From the NCBI GenBank assembly GCA_945915475.1, contig CAMEFI010000008.1:29270-93269 (forward strand): a stretch of 64,000 nucleotides of DNA, written 5' to 3'. Positions 9,777-18,522 of the stretch are shown here, piece by piece. Position 1 is the first letter of the stretch. Every line of letters starts with the position of its first letter. Made by a program: the position numbers and the translations under genes. The notes under the pieces were generated by a model. The model saw only the letters and a program-made list of their open reading frames with translations. It was not told the DNA's origin and did no database searches. This stretch comes from an uncultured Clostridium sp. GTDB taxonomy: Bacteria; Bacillota; Clostridia; Lachnospirales; Lachnospiraceae.

Positions 9777-10493
9777 ATGGAAGGTAGTAATATTTATGGT
9801 GTTGTTCTTGCCGGAGGCAAGGGAACACGGATGGGAAATGTAGAAAAGCCAAAACAGTTTATGGAGATTGGCGATAAGCCGATTATCGTACACACCATTG
9901 AAAAGTTTGTTGCGAATACGCAATTTGAGAAAGTTTTAGTGTTGTCTCCAAAACAGTGGATAAAACATACACAGGATCTGGTTCGCAAATATATTCCCAA
10001 TAGTGAGCAGGTTGTAGTAATTGAAGGTGGAACCACAAGAAATGAGACGATTATGAATGCCATTGCCTATATTGAGAAGGATGGCAGGTTGGATGAAGAT
10101 ACTATTATTGTCACCCATGATTCGGTTCGCCCCTTTGTGACACATCGGATTTTGGAGGAGAATATCCGTTATGCAAAAGAATTTGGTGCATGTGATACGG
10201 TGATTCCAGCGACAGACACCATTGTGGAGAGTACAGATCACCAGCTTATTACCTCTATTCCTGACCGGTCTACCATGTATCAGGGACAGACTCCACAATC
10301 ATTTAAGGCAATGCATCTTAGAGATCTGTATACTTCTTTGTCTGCGAAGGAAAAGGAGATTCTTACAGATGCATGCAAGATACTCGTTATTAAGGGAGAG
10401 CAGGTTCATCTGGTCGATGGAGAAGTATCCAATATTAAGATTACGTATCCGTATGACATGAGAGTTGCAGAAGCGTTGTTAGGAGGCATGTAG
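9777..10493 (+). CDS. tarI: D-ribitol-5-phosphate cytidylyltransferase (TarI), IspD-like fold
   Basis: This enzyme makes CDP-ribitol from CTP and ribitol-5-phosphate. The nucleotide-binding loop VVLAGGKGTRMG lies near the N-terminus, followed by KPKQFMEIGDKPI, and further on HDSVRPFV and QTPQSF, all hallmarks of the IspD/TarI family. The ATG at 9777 has AGGAGGT eight bases upstream; the GTG at 9774 is less well placed. IspD itself has the same fold, but adjacency to the dehydrogenase TarJ and to CDP-polyol transferases makes TarI the better call. The next start lies two bases after the stop. Confidence 0.85.
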   Translation: MEGSNIYGVVLAGGKGTRMGNVEKPKQFMEIGDKPIIVHTIEKFVANTQFEKVLVLSPKQWIKHTQDLVRKYIPNSEQVVVIEGGTTRNETIMNAIAYIEKDGRLDEDTIIVTHDSVRPFVTHRILEENIRYAKEFGACDTVIPATDTIVESTDHQLITSIPDRSTMYQGQTPQSFKAMHLRDLYTSLSAKEKEILTDACKILVIKGEQVHLVDGEVSNIKITYPYDMRVAEALLGGM

Positions 10494-10494
10494 A

Positions 10495-11520
10495 ATGTTA
10501 AACGCAGTATATCAGTTAAAACGCCCAAGACAGTTCGAATTGGTGTACAAGGATATTACGTTTGATAAAGAGAATGCAATTGTAAGACCAACGCATCTGT
10601 CGATTTGTAATGCGGACCAGAGATATTATCAGGGAACCCGTTCCGAGGAAGTGCTTCGAAAGAAACTTCCAATGGCGCTAATTCATGAGGGCATTGGACA
10701 GGTAATCTATGATCCTTCCGGAGAATTCAAAGTGGGAGACAGAGTAGTAATGATTCCGAACCTTCCTAGTGAAAAGGATGAGATTATTGCTGAGAATTAT
10801 TTGAGAAGTTCTAAGTTCCGGGCCAGTGGAACGGATGGTTTTCTTCAGGAATATGTGCAGACAACACCAGACAGGTTAGTGAAGCTTCCGGATGGAATCA
10901 ACTTAACGGTTGCAGCATTTACGGAATTTGTGAGTGTCGGTTTGCATGCAATTGGACGATTCATGGAGACAGCGCATGCAAGACGGAATCGGATTGGTGT
11001 ATGGGGCGATGGCAACTTAGGTTATGTTACGTCTTTACTGCTTAAGACTATGTATCCGGAGATTGAAGTCTATGTAATGGGTGTGAATGAGTCAAAGCTT
11101 AACGATTTTACTTTTGCAGATGGCACGTACCAGATCAATGAGATTCCGGAGGATTTTTCCATGGATCATGCATTTGAATGTGTGGGAGGCAATGGTGCAC
11201 ATAAGGCAATCAATCAGATTATTGATTACATTAATCCGGAGGGTACAATCGGAATCCTTGGTGTGTCTGAGGATCTGGCACCCATCAATACCCGTATGGT
11301 GTTAGAAAAGGGTCTTAAGATTGTGGGAAGCAGCAGAAGTGGCAGAGCAGATTATCTGAAACTTGTTACGCTTTATAAGGAGCATCCGGAAGTGATTGAT
11401 TATCTGGAGAATATCGTGGGAGAACAGATTGTGATCCGTGAGATCAAGGATATTGCAAAAGCATTTGAGATGGATATTCATAAGCTGATTGGTAAGACAG
11501 TTATGATATGGGACAAATAA
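10495..11520 (+). CDS. tarJ: Ribulose-5-phosphate reductase (TarJ), zinc-type alcohol dehydrogenase family
   Basis: A 341-residue medium-chain dehydrogenase that reduces ribulose-5-phosphate to ribitol-5-phosphate, feeding TarI. It shows the N-terminal HLSICNADQRYYQG, the HEGIGQV catalytic-domain segment, and a Rossmann nucleotide site at GVWGDGNLGYVTSLL. The TarJ family departs from ordinary alcohol dehydrogenases in its metal ligands, consistent with the S-I-C-N-A-D context seen here. AGGAGG precedes the start. It closes the first operon and faces a strong hairpin at 11546-11592. Confidence 0.87.
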   Translation: MLNAVYQLKRPRQFELVYKDITFDKENAIVRPTHLSICNADQRYYQGTRSEEVLRKKLPMALIHEGIGQVIYDPSGEFKVGDRVVMIPNLPSEKDEIIAENYLRSSKFRASGTDGFLQEYVQTTPDRLVKLPDGINLTVAAFTEFVSVGLHAIGRFMETAHARRNRIGVWGDGNLGYVTSLLLKTMYPEIEVYVMGVNESKLNDFTFADGTYQINEIPEDFSMDHAFECVGGNGAHKAINQIIDYINPEGTIGILGVSEDLAPINTRMVLEKGLKIVGSSRSGRADYLKLVTLYKEHPEVIDYLENIVGEQIVIREIKDIAKAFEMDIHKLIGKTVMIWDK

Positions 11521-11545
11521 AATATATGGAGAGAACTCCAAAAAG

Positions 11546-11592
11546 CAATCGCTGTCAGCAACCGGGAAAATCCTTGTTGCCGACAGCGATTG
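11546..11592. terminator. Bidirectional terminator between convergent operons
   Basis: A 17-base stem (CAATCGCTGTCAGCAAC pairing with GTTGCCGACAGCGATTG, one mismatch) with a 13-base loop. On the minus strand the hairpin is followed by a run of five T, so it best serves the minus-strand beta-helix gene; on the plus strand the T-tract is weak. Confidence 0.8.
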
Positions 11593-11610
11593 TTATATAT
11601 GGATATGTGA

Positions 11611-13860
11611 TTATTTGCTTATATAATAGGTCTGGTAGAATCGGTTGTTATATTTGTCTTTCCCATAGAAAGAAATCTTCTGATTCTTTTTCAGTTTCTT
11701 CTTCAGTTTCAAAGAATGCGTCTTTTTTACCTTTGTTATCTTATAAGTCTGTCCCCGGGTCTTCATGTTACCTGTTTTGATGGTGGGGGCAGTGAAGCTT
11801 AGAGGTTTGGTCTTCCGTTTGTATTTGGTAATGGTGAACCTGACATTCGTGTGGGTAACATCATTGCCATCAAACATGAGATGATAGCCAGGGTTATTCT
11901 TAAATGTATTCTTTTTCACTGTAATCTTTGATGACTGGCGGATCCATGCACCAAAAGAGTAACCATCCACTGTGTTCTTGTTTACTTTTAGATTCTTAGC
12001 ACCCATCATAAAGATTCCGGTTACACATTTACTTTGTGAGGTAGAGGAATTTCTGGTGATAGTATTATTCCGTATTGTAATATTCTCATATGGCACACCG
12101 GATAACACATGATGGGAACCGATTCCCCTCGGATAATCCGTAATGCTGCAATTCTCGATTACGATGTTCCGACAAGGTGTTTTATCTAAGTCAAAGCCGG
12201 GAGTCCATTCAGTATCGCCATTCTTATAGCAGATGTCTAATTGAACGGCTTCACTTGTATAATCATTGTTACCAAAGCGGAACCCGTCAAATGTACAATT
12301 CTGAATCTTACCATTCTGTATGCCGGCAAACTCTAAGGCATGGGAACCATGGCAGTTACGGATGGTAGCATTGCTGATGGTAATATGATTTCCGTGACCG
12401 AAATAGATTAGGTTGGTGGATTTTGTTGAGTTCTGGATGTTACCACCATTCCAGATACCTCCGTTTACCGTAATATTCTGAGATAATGTATAATCAGGAT
12501 AGCCGGTTGACCTGTGATTACTATCGCTGTTTTTCAGCATATTATTGGATAGACTGGAATCCATTCGGAAGATAGTAGCATTCGGATCTAAGTTCAAAGT
12601 GGTATTCGACTGGATAAATAATACATTACTTATATAATAGGTCCCGGCAGGCACATTGATGACAACGGAGACACCGGCTCTTGCCTGATCAAGGGCTTTC
12701 TGCAATGCTGCAGTATCGTCAATGGTGTCCTGACCCAATGCACCAAAACTGTTGACATTATAGTAGTATGTATTTCCGATAATCGAATAGGCGCGGTCTG
12801 CTTCCACTAAACCTTTCATGGCGGCAATCAGAGCTTCTTTTGCAGCCCGGATCTGTTCTCTTACAGCATCTCCATCATCATATACACGCTGTGCATCTGC
12901 TAAGCATTGCTGGAAGACACTAAATGTTTCCGGTGTATAAGTTGTATAGATATCCGGTGGATAATTCTTTGCTTTTTCAAGTTGTTTGCCAAGTTCAATC
13001 CTGGTAACCCGGAGATCATTATCTGTGAAGTCAGCTAAAGTGTTCACATCCGATAAACGGTTGTCTACGGCTTCTAAGTCTTTTGCCAGGGTATCCGCAA
13101 TGGTTGTGATCTCACCTATCTGTTCCCGGGTTAATGTGTGGTCTGCAGCAGCTTGTCTTATGCCTTTTGCACGGAGAGTGTACTCAAGCTGTTCTAAGTA
13201 GTTCTTAACAGGGAGAATGATCGTGGATGCATTGTCTAAAGTTGTCTGATAATGATTATATACAGAAGGTTTGTATTTGGCTGCATTTTCTTCCGTTAAT
13301 ACATTCCTTTTGGTATTGATCAATTGTTCTAATTCCGTAATCTTTGCCTGTAATATATCTTTGTCGATATCAATCTGAAGGATCTCTAATTTCAATGTGT
13401 CAATGGCGTCAGACTGTGCGTTTAACTGTTCAATCTGTGCATTGATATTGGCATAGAGTGTATCTAACTGTTCCTGTGTCAGTGATATGCCATCGGCTTC
13501 TGACAGGGCAGTAACGGTATCGTTATATACTCTCTGGGCAGCTGCAATCCGCTCAGATGTTATCTGGTTCGCTTCCCCATATTGTCTGTACTCACTATAA
13601 TACATGGCACTGATCTCCAATACTTCAGAGTGAAGTTGTGCCAAAGTGTTCTGCATCTTGTTATCTAAATCAGCAATTGAATTGTTAAGCTCTTCGTTCC
13701 TGGCGTTCACCACGTCTTTGGTAATGGTTGTTTCTGTCGGCTCCTGCTGTTCACTTCCTGTTGTTGTATCTGCATACACGACAGGTGCAGGGGTTGTTGC
13801 CAACAGGCCGAATAATGCTGCACATAACACGGCATTGCGAGCATATCTTCCATATCCCAT
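11611..13860 (-). CDS. Secreted FIVAR plus right-handed beta-helix (pectate-lyase-3-like) protein
   Basis: A 749-residue exported protein. The signal peptide ends near APVVYADTTTG. Residues 30-370 are long helices with repeated aromatic-alanine segments typical of FIVAR/three-helix surface repeats (for example ETFSVFQQCLADAQRVYDDG). From about 370 a pectate-lyase-3-type parallel beta-helix begins (VNSFGALGQDTIDDTAALQKAL), with many NITI/NCTF/NNTI rungs to about 690, then a basic C-terminal beta domain. The ATG at 13860 is nine bases from GGAGG while the ATG at 13866 is only three away, so 13860 is preferred. It is the only minus-strand gene here, with its own promoter. It is likely a carbohydrate lyase, hydrolase or epimerase on the cell surface; the substrate is unknown. 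Confidence 0.83.
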   Translation of the reverse strand: MGYGRYARNAVLCAALFGLLATTPAPVVYADTTTGSEQQEPTETTITKDVVNARNEELNNSIADLDNKMQNTLAQLHSEVLEISAMYYSEYRQYGEANQITSERIAAAQRVYNDTVTALSEADGISLTQEQLDTLYANINAQIEQLNAQSDAIDTLKLEILQIDIDKDILQAKITELEQLINTKRNVLTEENAAKYKPSVYNHYQTTLDNASTIILPVKNYLEQLEYTLRAKGIRQAAADHTLTREQIGEITTIADTLAKDLEAVDNRLSDVNTLADFTDNDLRVTRIELGKQLEKAKNYPPDIYTTYTPETFSVFQQCLADAQRVYDDGDAVREQIRAAKEALIAAMKGLVEADRAYSIIGNTYYYNVNSFGALGQDTIDDTAALQKALDQARAGVSVVINVPAGTYYISNVLFIQSNTTLNLDPNATIFRMDSSLSNNMLKNSDSNHRSTGYPDYTLSQNITVNGGIWNGGNIQNSTKSTNLIYFGHGNHITISNATIRNCHGSHALEFAGIQNGKIQNCTFDGFRFGNNDYTSEAVQLDICYKNGDTEWTPGFDLDKTPCRNIVIENCSITDYPRGIGSHHVLSGVPYENITIRNNTITRNSSTSQSKCVTGIFMMGAKNLKVNKNTVDGYSFGAWIRQSSKITVKKNTFKNNPGYHLMFDGNDVTHTNVRFTITKYKRKTKPLSFTAPTIKTGNMKTRGQTYKITKVKKTHSLKLKKKLKKNQKISFYGKDKYNNRFYQTYYISK

Positions 13861-13891
13861 AAACATATGCCTCCCTTTACATTATGAATAT

Positions 13892-13920
13892 AGTATACCA
13901 TTAAATGAACAATCTGTAAA
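13892..13920 (-). promoter_or_regulatory. Promoter of the beta-helix gene
   Basis: Read on the minus strand: TTTACA, 17 bases, TATACT. It lies about 30 bases before the start and back-to-back with the plus-strand promoter at 13954-13981. Confidence 0.65.
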
Positions 13921-13953
13921 ACGTGTAAGCAGGCATTGATGCTTTTCTATTAG

Positions 13954-13981
13954 TTGACATCATGCCAAAATCCGATATAAT
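13954..13981 (+). promoter_or_regulatory. Near-consensus promoter of the pyruvyl-polymer operon
   Basis: A perfect TTGACA at 13954-13959, a 16-base spacer and a perfect TATAAT at 13976-13981. It lies 64 bases before the first gene of the operon. Confidence 0.8.
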
Positions 13982-14045
13982 ACTGTTAAGTTGGATATTT
14001 ATGCGAATACGAGTTTTTAGCAGTAAGATAAAGGAGAAGGCGAAC

Positions 14046-15017
14046 ATGAAATTAATTATACAGATACCATGTTTGAATGAAGCGGAGACATTAGAGATAG
14101 CACTGAATGATCTTCCGAAACATATTGATGGAATTGATGAGATCGAATATCTCATTATCAATGACGGAAGTACAGATGATACAGTGGAGGTTGCAAAACG
14201 ATGGGGCGTACAACACATTGTAACATTTAAGAAGAATAAAGGACTTGCGAAAGGATTTATGGCAGGTTTAGATGGCTGCCTCAGAGCCGGAGCAGATATT
14301 ATTGTGAATACAGATGCAGATAATCAGTATTGCGGAGCAGATATTGAGAAACTGGTGCGGCCGATTTTAGAGGGCAAGGCAGATATTGTGATTGGGGAAC
14401 GTCCCATTGATGAGACAGAGCATTTTTCGCCTTTAAAGAAAAAGCTGCAGCATATTGGAAGCTGGACGGTGCGGATAGCATCAAAGTCAGATATTCCGGA
14501 TGCACCCAGTGGATTCCGTGCATATAGCAGGGATGCGGCGATGCAACTCAATGTGGTGAATCAGTATACGTATACATTAGAGACGATTATTCAGGCAGGA
14601 CACGATAAGATACCGATGGAATCGGTGCCAATCCGTACGAATCCGGAACTTCGAAAGTCCCGTCTGTTCCATAGTATGTTTGGGTATGTGAAGAAATCCA
14701 TGGTTACAATCATACGTTCCTTTATGATGTATAAGCCCCTTCGTTTCTTTGGCGGAATGGGAGCTGTGATCTTTCTGTTAGGTTTTATTTTAGGAATCCG
14801 CTATCTGGTATTCTTCTTTAGCGGTGGAGCAGCCGGACATATTCAGTCGCTCATTCTGGCTTCTACGCTGATGATGATGGGATGTATGACAGGCATTATC
14901 GGATTACAGGCAGATATCATATCTGCTAACCGTAAGATATTAGAAGATGTACAGTATCATGTCCGCAAGATGGATTATGACAGAGAAAAAGATAACAAGG
15001 AGCAACAGGAGCAATAG
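14046..15017 (+). CDS. DPM/GtrB-type GT2 with two C-terminal membrane helices
   Basis: A 323-residue enzyme that probably loads a sugar from a nucleotide donor onto polyprenyl phosphate. The GT2 domain carries IIQIPCLNEAETL, INDGSTDDT, NTDADNQY (DxD) and a PSGFRAYSRDAA segment. Two hydrophobic helices follow near residues 235-300, as in polyprenyl-phosphate-sugar synthases. The frame extends upstream to 13962, but AGGAGAAGG sits directly before the ATG at 14046 and the promoter lies at 13954-13981, so 14046 is the start. The lipid-sugar could feed a GT-C enzyme, none of which lies in this operon. Confidence 0.88.
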   Translation: MKLIIQIPCLNEAETLEIALNDLPKHIDGIDEIEYLIINDGSTDDTVEVAKRWGVQHIVTFKKNKGLAKGFMAGLDGCLRAGADIIVNTDADNQYCGADIEKLVRPILEGKADIVIGERPIDETEHFSPLKKKLQHIGSWTVRIASKSDIPDAPSGFRAYSRDAAMQLNVVNQYTYTLETIIQAGHDKIPMESVPIRTNPELRKSRLFHSMFGYVKKSMVTIIRSFMMYKPLRFFGGMGAVIFLLGFILGIRYLVFFFSGGAAGHIQSLILASTLMMMGCMTGIIGLQADIISANRKILEDVQYHVRKMDYDREKDNKEQQEQ

Positions 15018-15020
15018 AAC

Positions 15021-15998
15021 ATGGAGAATCCAGTCGTATCAATAATTGTGCCACATTTTAATACACCAGACTCGCTGGAGCATTTAGTACAAAGCATTCC
15101 GAAGAGGGAAGACATAGAGGTTATCATAGTAGATGATAACAGTACCAATGTTACCATAGAGGATGTAAGGAAACGTATGGAGCCATATCCCATGGTTTCC
15201 GTATATAGCAATGATTCCGGTAAAAAAGGGGCAGGAGCCAGTCGGAATATAGGTCTGAAGAAGGCAACCGGAACCTGGCTGCTATTTGCGGATGCAGATG
15301 ATTTTTTTGTGGAGAATCTGTATGAGAAGCTAAAGCCTTACCTGGACAGTGAATATGATGCGGTATATTTTCCACCTACAAGTATGGATGTTGTGACGAG
15401 ACAGCCCTCATCCCGGCATGTGATGTATAGTGAACTGGTACATGCTTATCATGACAAGCCCACGGAGCGGAATCTCACGGAAATGAAGTATCTGTTCTGT
15501 ACACCCTGGTCGAAATTGATTCGACGTTCTATATTTACAAAGAATAAGATTGCCTTTGATCCGGTTATGGTATCCAATGATATTATGGCTATGACCAAAA
15601 GTGCATATTGCTGTGAGAAGGTTGCCGCAGCTACCGATATCATTTATTGCGTAACCCGTGGAGGCAAGACTCTTACCTCTAAGAAGAATGATGCGAATTT
15701 TGATATGCGGATTCGTGTGCTGATCCGCAGATATACATTTTTGAGGGATCATTTGAGTAAGAGACAGTTTCGTTATGCACATATTGACCGCCTGGCACTG
15801 GGTAAGTTGGTGGATGTAGTAATCGAAGGATGGGGAATCCGCAAGTTTTTCTGGATTCTTCATATGTATCATAAAGCCGGTGTCCGTTATTTTGACCTTG
15901 GTCTGATGAATCCGGTTACTGTATGGCACAAGGCGAAGATTGAACTTGCATGGTGGGCTGATATTAAGAAACACCGGACACCTGACGAAGGGAAATGA
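15021..15998 (+). CDS. GT2 family glycosyltransferase
   Basis: A 325-residue cytoplasmic GT2. VSIIVPHFNTPDSLEHLV opens the Rossmann-like fold, VDDNSTN binds the nucleotide, and LFADADDFF supplies the metal-binding acidic residues. A basic C-terminal region with a hydrophobic patch may hold it at the membrane. It lies three bases after the preceding GT2, and its stop overlaps the next start (ATGA). It adds one sugar of the repeat unit; donor unknown. Confidence 0.85.
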   Translation: MENPVVSIIVPHFNTPDSLEHLVQSIPKREDIEVIIVDDNSTNVTIEDVRKRMEPYPMVSVYSNDSGKKGAGASRNIGLKKATGTWLLFADADDFFVENLYEKLKPYLDSEYDAVYFPPTSMDVVTRQPSSRHVMYSELVHAYHDKPTERNLTEMKYLFCTPWSKLIRRSIFTKNKIAFDPVMVSNDIMAMTKSAYCCEKVAAATDIIYCVTRGGKTLTSKKNDANFDMRIRVLIRRYTFLRDHLSKRQFRYAHIDRLALGKLVDVVIEGWGIRKFFWILHMYHKAGVRYFDLGLMNPVTVWHKAKIELAWWADIKKHRTPDEGK

Positions 15999-17263
15999 TC
16001 GTTATGGAAAGAGTAGATTGTACTGTTAAGAATGAATTATGCATCGGATGCGGAATCTGTAAGGCCGTATGTCCGGTGCATTGTATTGCGTATGAGGAAG
16101 TAAATGGTATCTATGCACCACAGATTGATGAAAAGACCTGTGTCAATTGTGGTGTATGTGCCGGGGTATGCCCGGGAATGGGGTTTGATTATACAAAATA
16201 TTGCCGGAAAGAGGATGATTTCTGGTTTGGTAAACAGGAACGGCTATACAGTGCATGGACGAAGGATTCCGACAGACGTGCCACCGGGGTCAGTGGAGGT
16301 GTGGTAACAGAGCTTGTGCACCTTTTACTGGAAACAGGTGAGTTTGACAGTGCATTTTTAGTGGATACCCATACTTATGGCAATCAGCCGGTCTTTACCG
16401 AGCAGATAACAGAGCCGGAGTCTCTTTTAAAGACATGCAAATCCAGATATCTGACTGTGTCCCAGGAAAAGGCCATCGCCTATATGCTTGCGCACCGGCA
16501 GGAACGTCTGGTTTTGGTGGGAACAAGCTGTTTTGTACAGGGCTTGATGAAGGTGATGGACCAATACCGGCTTTCCCGGGACCATTATGTTATAATTGGT
16601 CTTTTTTGTGATAAGACTATGACAATGGATGTCATTTCTTACTTTGATGAATATGCCAGACGTAAGGGCAAAGAGATGGAGAAGCTTTACTTCCGTACCA
16701 AAGAGGTGGGGGGATGGCCGGGAGGTGTCCGTATAGAAACGAAGGATCAACAGGTCATCGATCTTCCGAATACGGAGCGAATGAAGGTAAAAGAGTATTT
16801 CCAGCCGGAACGATGTCTGTACTGCTTGGATAAATTAAATCAGTTTGCGGATATTTCCGTGGGTGATAATTACACAGGGGAGCATTCTGACAAAGGGGGA
16901 AGTAACAGTGTTGTTATCCGGACGAAGCAAGGACTTGCAATCTGGGAGAAATATAAGGAGCATTTTGTATATGAGGAGACCACGAAAGAGCAGATAGCAA
17001 AGAGCCAGCATTTAGAAAAGCGAAAGCAGAATCTGGCGTTTGCTGCCTGTAAAGAGGAGATAACAGGGAGTATCATCAATCAGGTGGACGGTCTGGTGAA
17101 CCGGGAAGTCTGTGATGAAAAGATGCAGAAACAGTATCGCAAACGGTTGTCAAAGATTGCTGTTGGACAGCAGTTTAAAAAGCATCCGGGACGATTATAC
17201 CGGAGACTGTTACCGAAAACAATAAAAAACCGGATTCGGAGAATCCTTTCAAAGAACCATTAA
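15995..17263 (+). CDS. 4Fe-4S, F420-hydrogenase beta-subunit-like protein of pyruvylated-glycan clusters
   Basis: A 422-residue iron-sulfur protein. Two ferredoxin motifs lie in the first 60 residues (CIGCGICKAVCP and CVNCGVCAGVCPG). They are followed by F420-hydrogenase/dehydrogenase beta-subunit N- and C-terminal domains with further cysteines near PERCLYC. Such proteins are routinely found beside polysaccharide pyruvyl transferases, as here, but their role in glycan synthesis is unproven; a redox or isomerising step on a precursor is possible. The start at 15995 overlaps the upstream stop; a second ATG at 16004 is an alternative. Confidence 0.85.
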   Translation: MIVMERVDCTVKNELCIGCGICKAVCPVHCIAYEEVNGIYAPQIDEKTCVNCGVCAGVCPGMGFDYTKYCRKEDDFWFGKQERLYSAWTKDSDRRATGVSGGVVTELVHLLLETGEFDSAFLVDTHTYGNQPVFTEQITEPESLLKTCKSRYLTVSQEKAIAYMLAHRQERLVLVGTSCFVQGLMKVMDQYRLSRDHYVIIGLFCDKTMTMDVISYFDEYARRKGKEMEKLYFRTKEVGGWPGGVRIETKDQQVIDLPNTERMKVKEYFQPERCLYCLDKLNQFADISVGDNYTGEHSDKGGSNSVVIRTKQGLAIWEKYKEHFVYEETTKEQIAKSQHLEKRKQNLAFAACKEEITGSIINQVDGLVNREVCDEKMQKQYRKRLSKIAVGQQFKKHPGRLYRRLLPKTIKNRIRRILSKNH

Positions 17264-17277
17264 GGCAGGGGTGTGTT

Positions 17278-18522
17278 ATGGCAAAGAAGATATTGATCAC
17301 GGGAGCAAATTATAATAATAAAGGGGCTCAGTCCATGTTGTTTATTACAATTGATGAGCTGAAAAAGAGAATCCCGGATTGTGACATCTATTTTGGATGT
17401 GGGCTGATGGATCCTAAGGTGGAGCATGGGGCATTTAAACAGATCTGCTATTCCAGAGAGGGCAGATATATTGCTGTGGGTGGAAGAAAGGCAGTCTTTA
17501 ATTATGGTGTGGCAGTTGCAAAAGCGTTGATTGCCATATGCAAAGGAAAGAAAGCACCCTATCTGTTCCGTTTCATGGATGTCAGAAAATATACGCCGCA
17601 GATGGATCTGATCATTGATGTGAGCGGTTTTACATTGGGAGATAAATGGTCCAGAAGGACGAATGAGAATTTTCTGAATGTAATCCGATTGGCAAAGAGA
17701 TATGATATTCCGATGTTTGTGATGCCACAGTCTTTCGGACCATTTGCATTTCCGGATAAACTTAAGGATCTGAAGAAGGAGATTGCAAAGTTACTGGCTT
17801 ATCCCAAGGTTGTGTTTGCAAGGGAGAAGGAAGGATATGATTTCCTCACAAAGGATTTTGGACTCACGAATGTAGAGCTTTCCAGTGATCTGGTATTACA
17901 GAATACAGGGGTGGACCTTAACAATATCTTTACGGTAATTCCGAAGCTTCATGTGCCGCAGATTACGACTTCCGGTAATGTTGCAGTGATTCCGAATTCG
18001 CAGTGTTTCCGGCATGGAGAGGAAGAAAGAATTCTTGAGATCTATAGACAATTGCTCGATGTTTTGTTGAAGGCTGGCAGAAACGTGTATGTTTTTCAAC
18101 ATTCCGGAGAGGATTTCCCTTATTGTAAAAAGATCGTGGAACAGTATGGGGAACATGAACGGCTGCATTTGCTGCAGCAGAATTTATCCTGCCTGGAGTA
18201 TGATGTATTTGTGAGACAATTTGATTGTATTATCTGTTCCAGATTCCATGGGATTGTCCATGCCTATCGGAATCATGTTCCGGTTCTTGCACTTGGATGG
18301 GCAGTCAAATACCGGGAACTTACTGCATTAGTGGGGCAGTCTCGTTATATATACGATATTACTGCGCCGGATTGTGACGTACAGGGTATGAAAGCGGCGC
18401 TTTCGCATATGCTGGAACATATAGAAGAAGAGCAACAGACAATAGAAGAGTGTGTTCAAAAGATTCAGGCAGATAACTGTTTTTCATGTATATCAGAATG
18501 GGTGAAAGAAGAAAATGAGTAG
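17278..18522 (+). CDS. Polysaccharide pyruvyl transferase family protein
   Basis: A 414-residue member of the CsaB/WcaK family, which places a ketal-linked pyruvate from phosphoenolpyruvate on a sugar, or in some members acts as a glycosyltransferase-like enzyme. Visible features are GANYNNKGAQSM at the N-terminus, DVSGFTLGD, MPQSFGPF and the C-terminal CSRFHGIVHAYRNHVPVLALGW, which contains the family's RFH active-site motif. Its partner is the iron-sulfur protein immediately upstream. The stop overlaps the flippase start by eight bases. Confidence 0.88.
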   Translation: MAKKILITGANYNNKGAQSMLFITIDELKKRIPDCDIYFGCGLMDPKVEHGAFKQICYSREGRYIAVGGRKAVFNYGVAVAKALIAICKGKKAPYLFRFMDVRKYTPQMDLIIDVSGFTLGDKWSRRTNENFLNVIRLAKRYDIPMFVMPQSFGPFAFPDKLKDLKKEIAKLLAYPKVVFAREKEGYDFLTKDFGLTNVELSSDLVLQNTGVDLNNIFTVIPKLHVPQITTSGNVAVIPNSQCFRHGEEERILEIYRQLLDVLLKAGRNVYVFQHSGEDFPYCKKIVEQYGEHERLHLLQQNLSCLEYDVFVRQFDCIICSRFHGIVHAYRNHVPVLALGWAVKYRELTALVGQSRYIYDITAPDCDVQGMKAALSHMLEHIEEEQQTIEECVQKIQADNCFSCISEWVKEENE

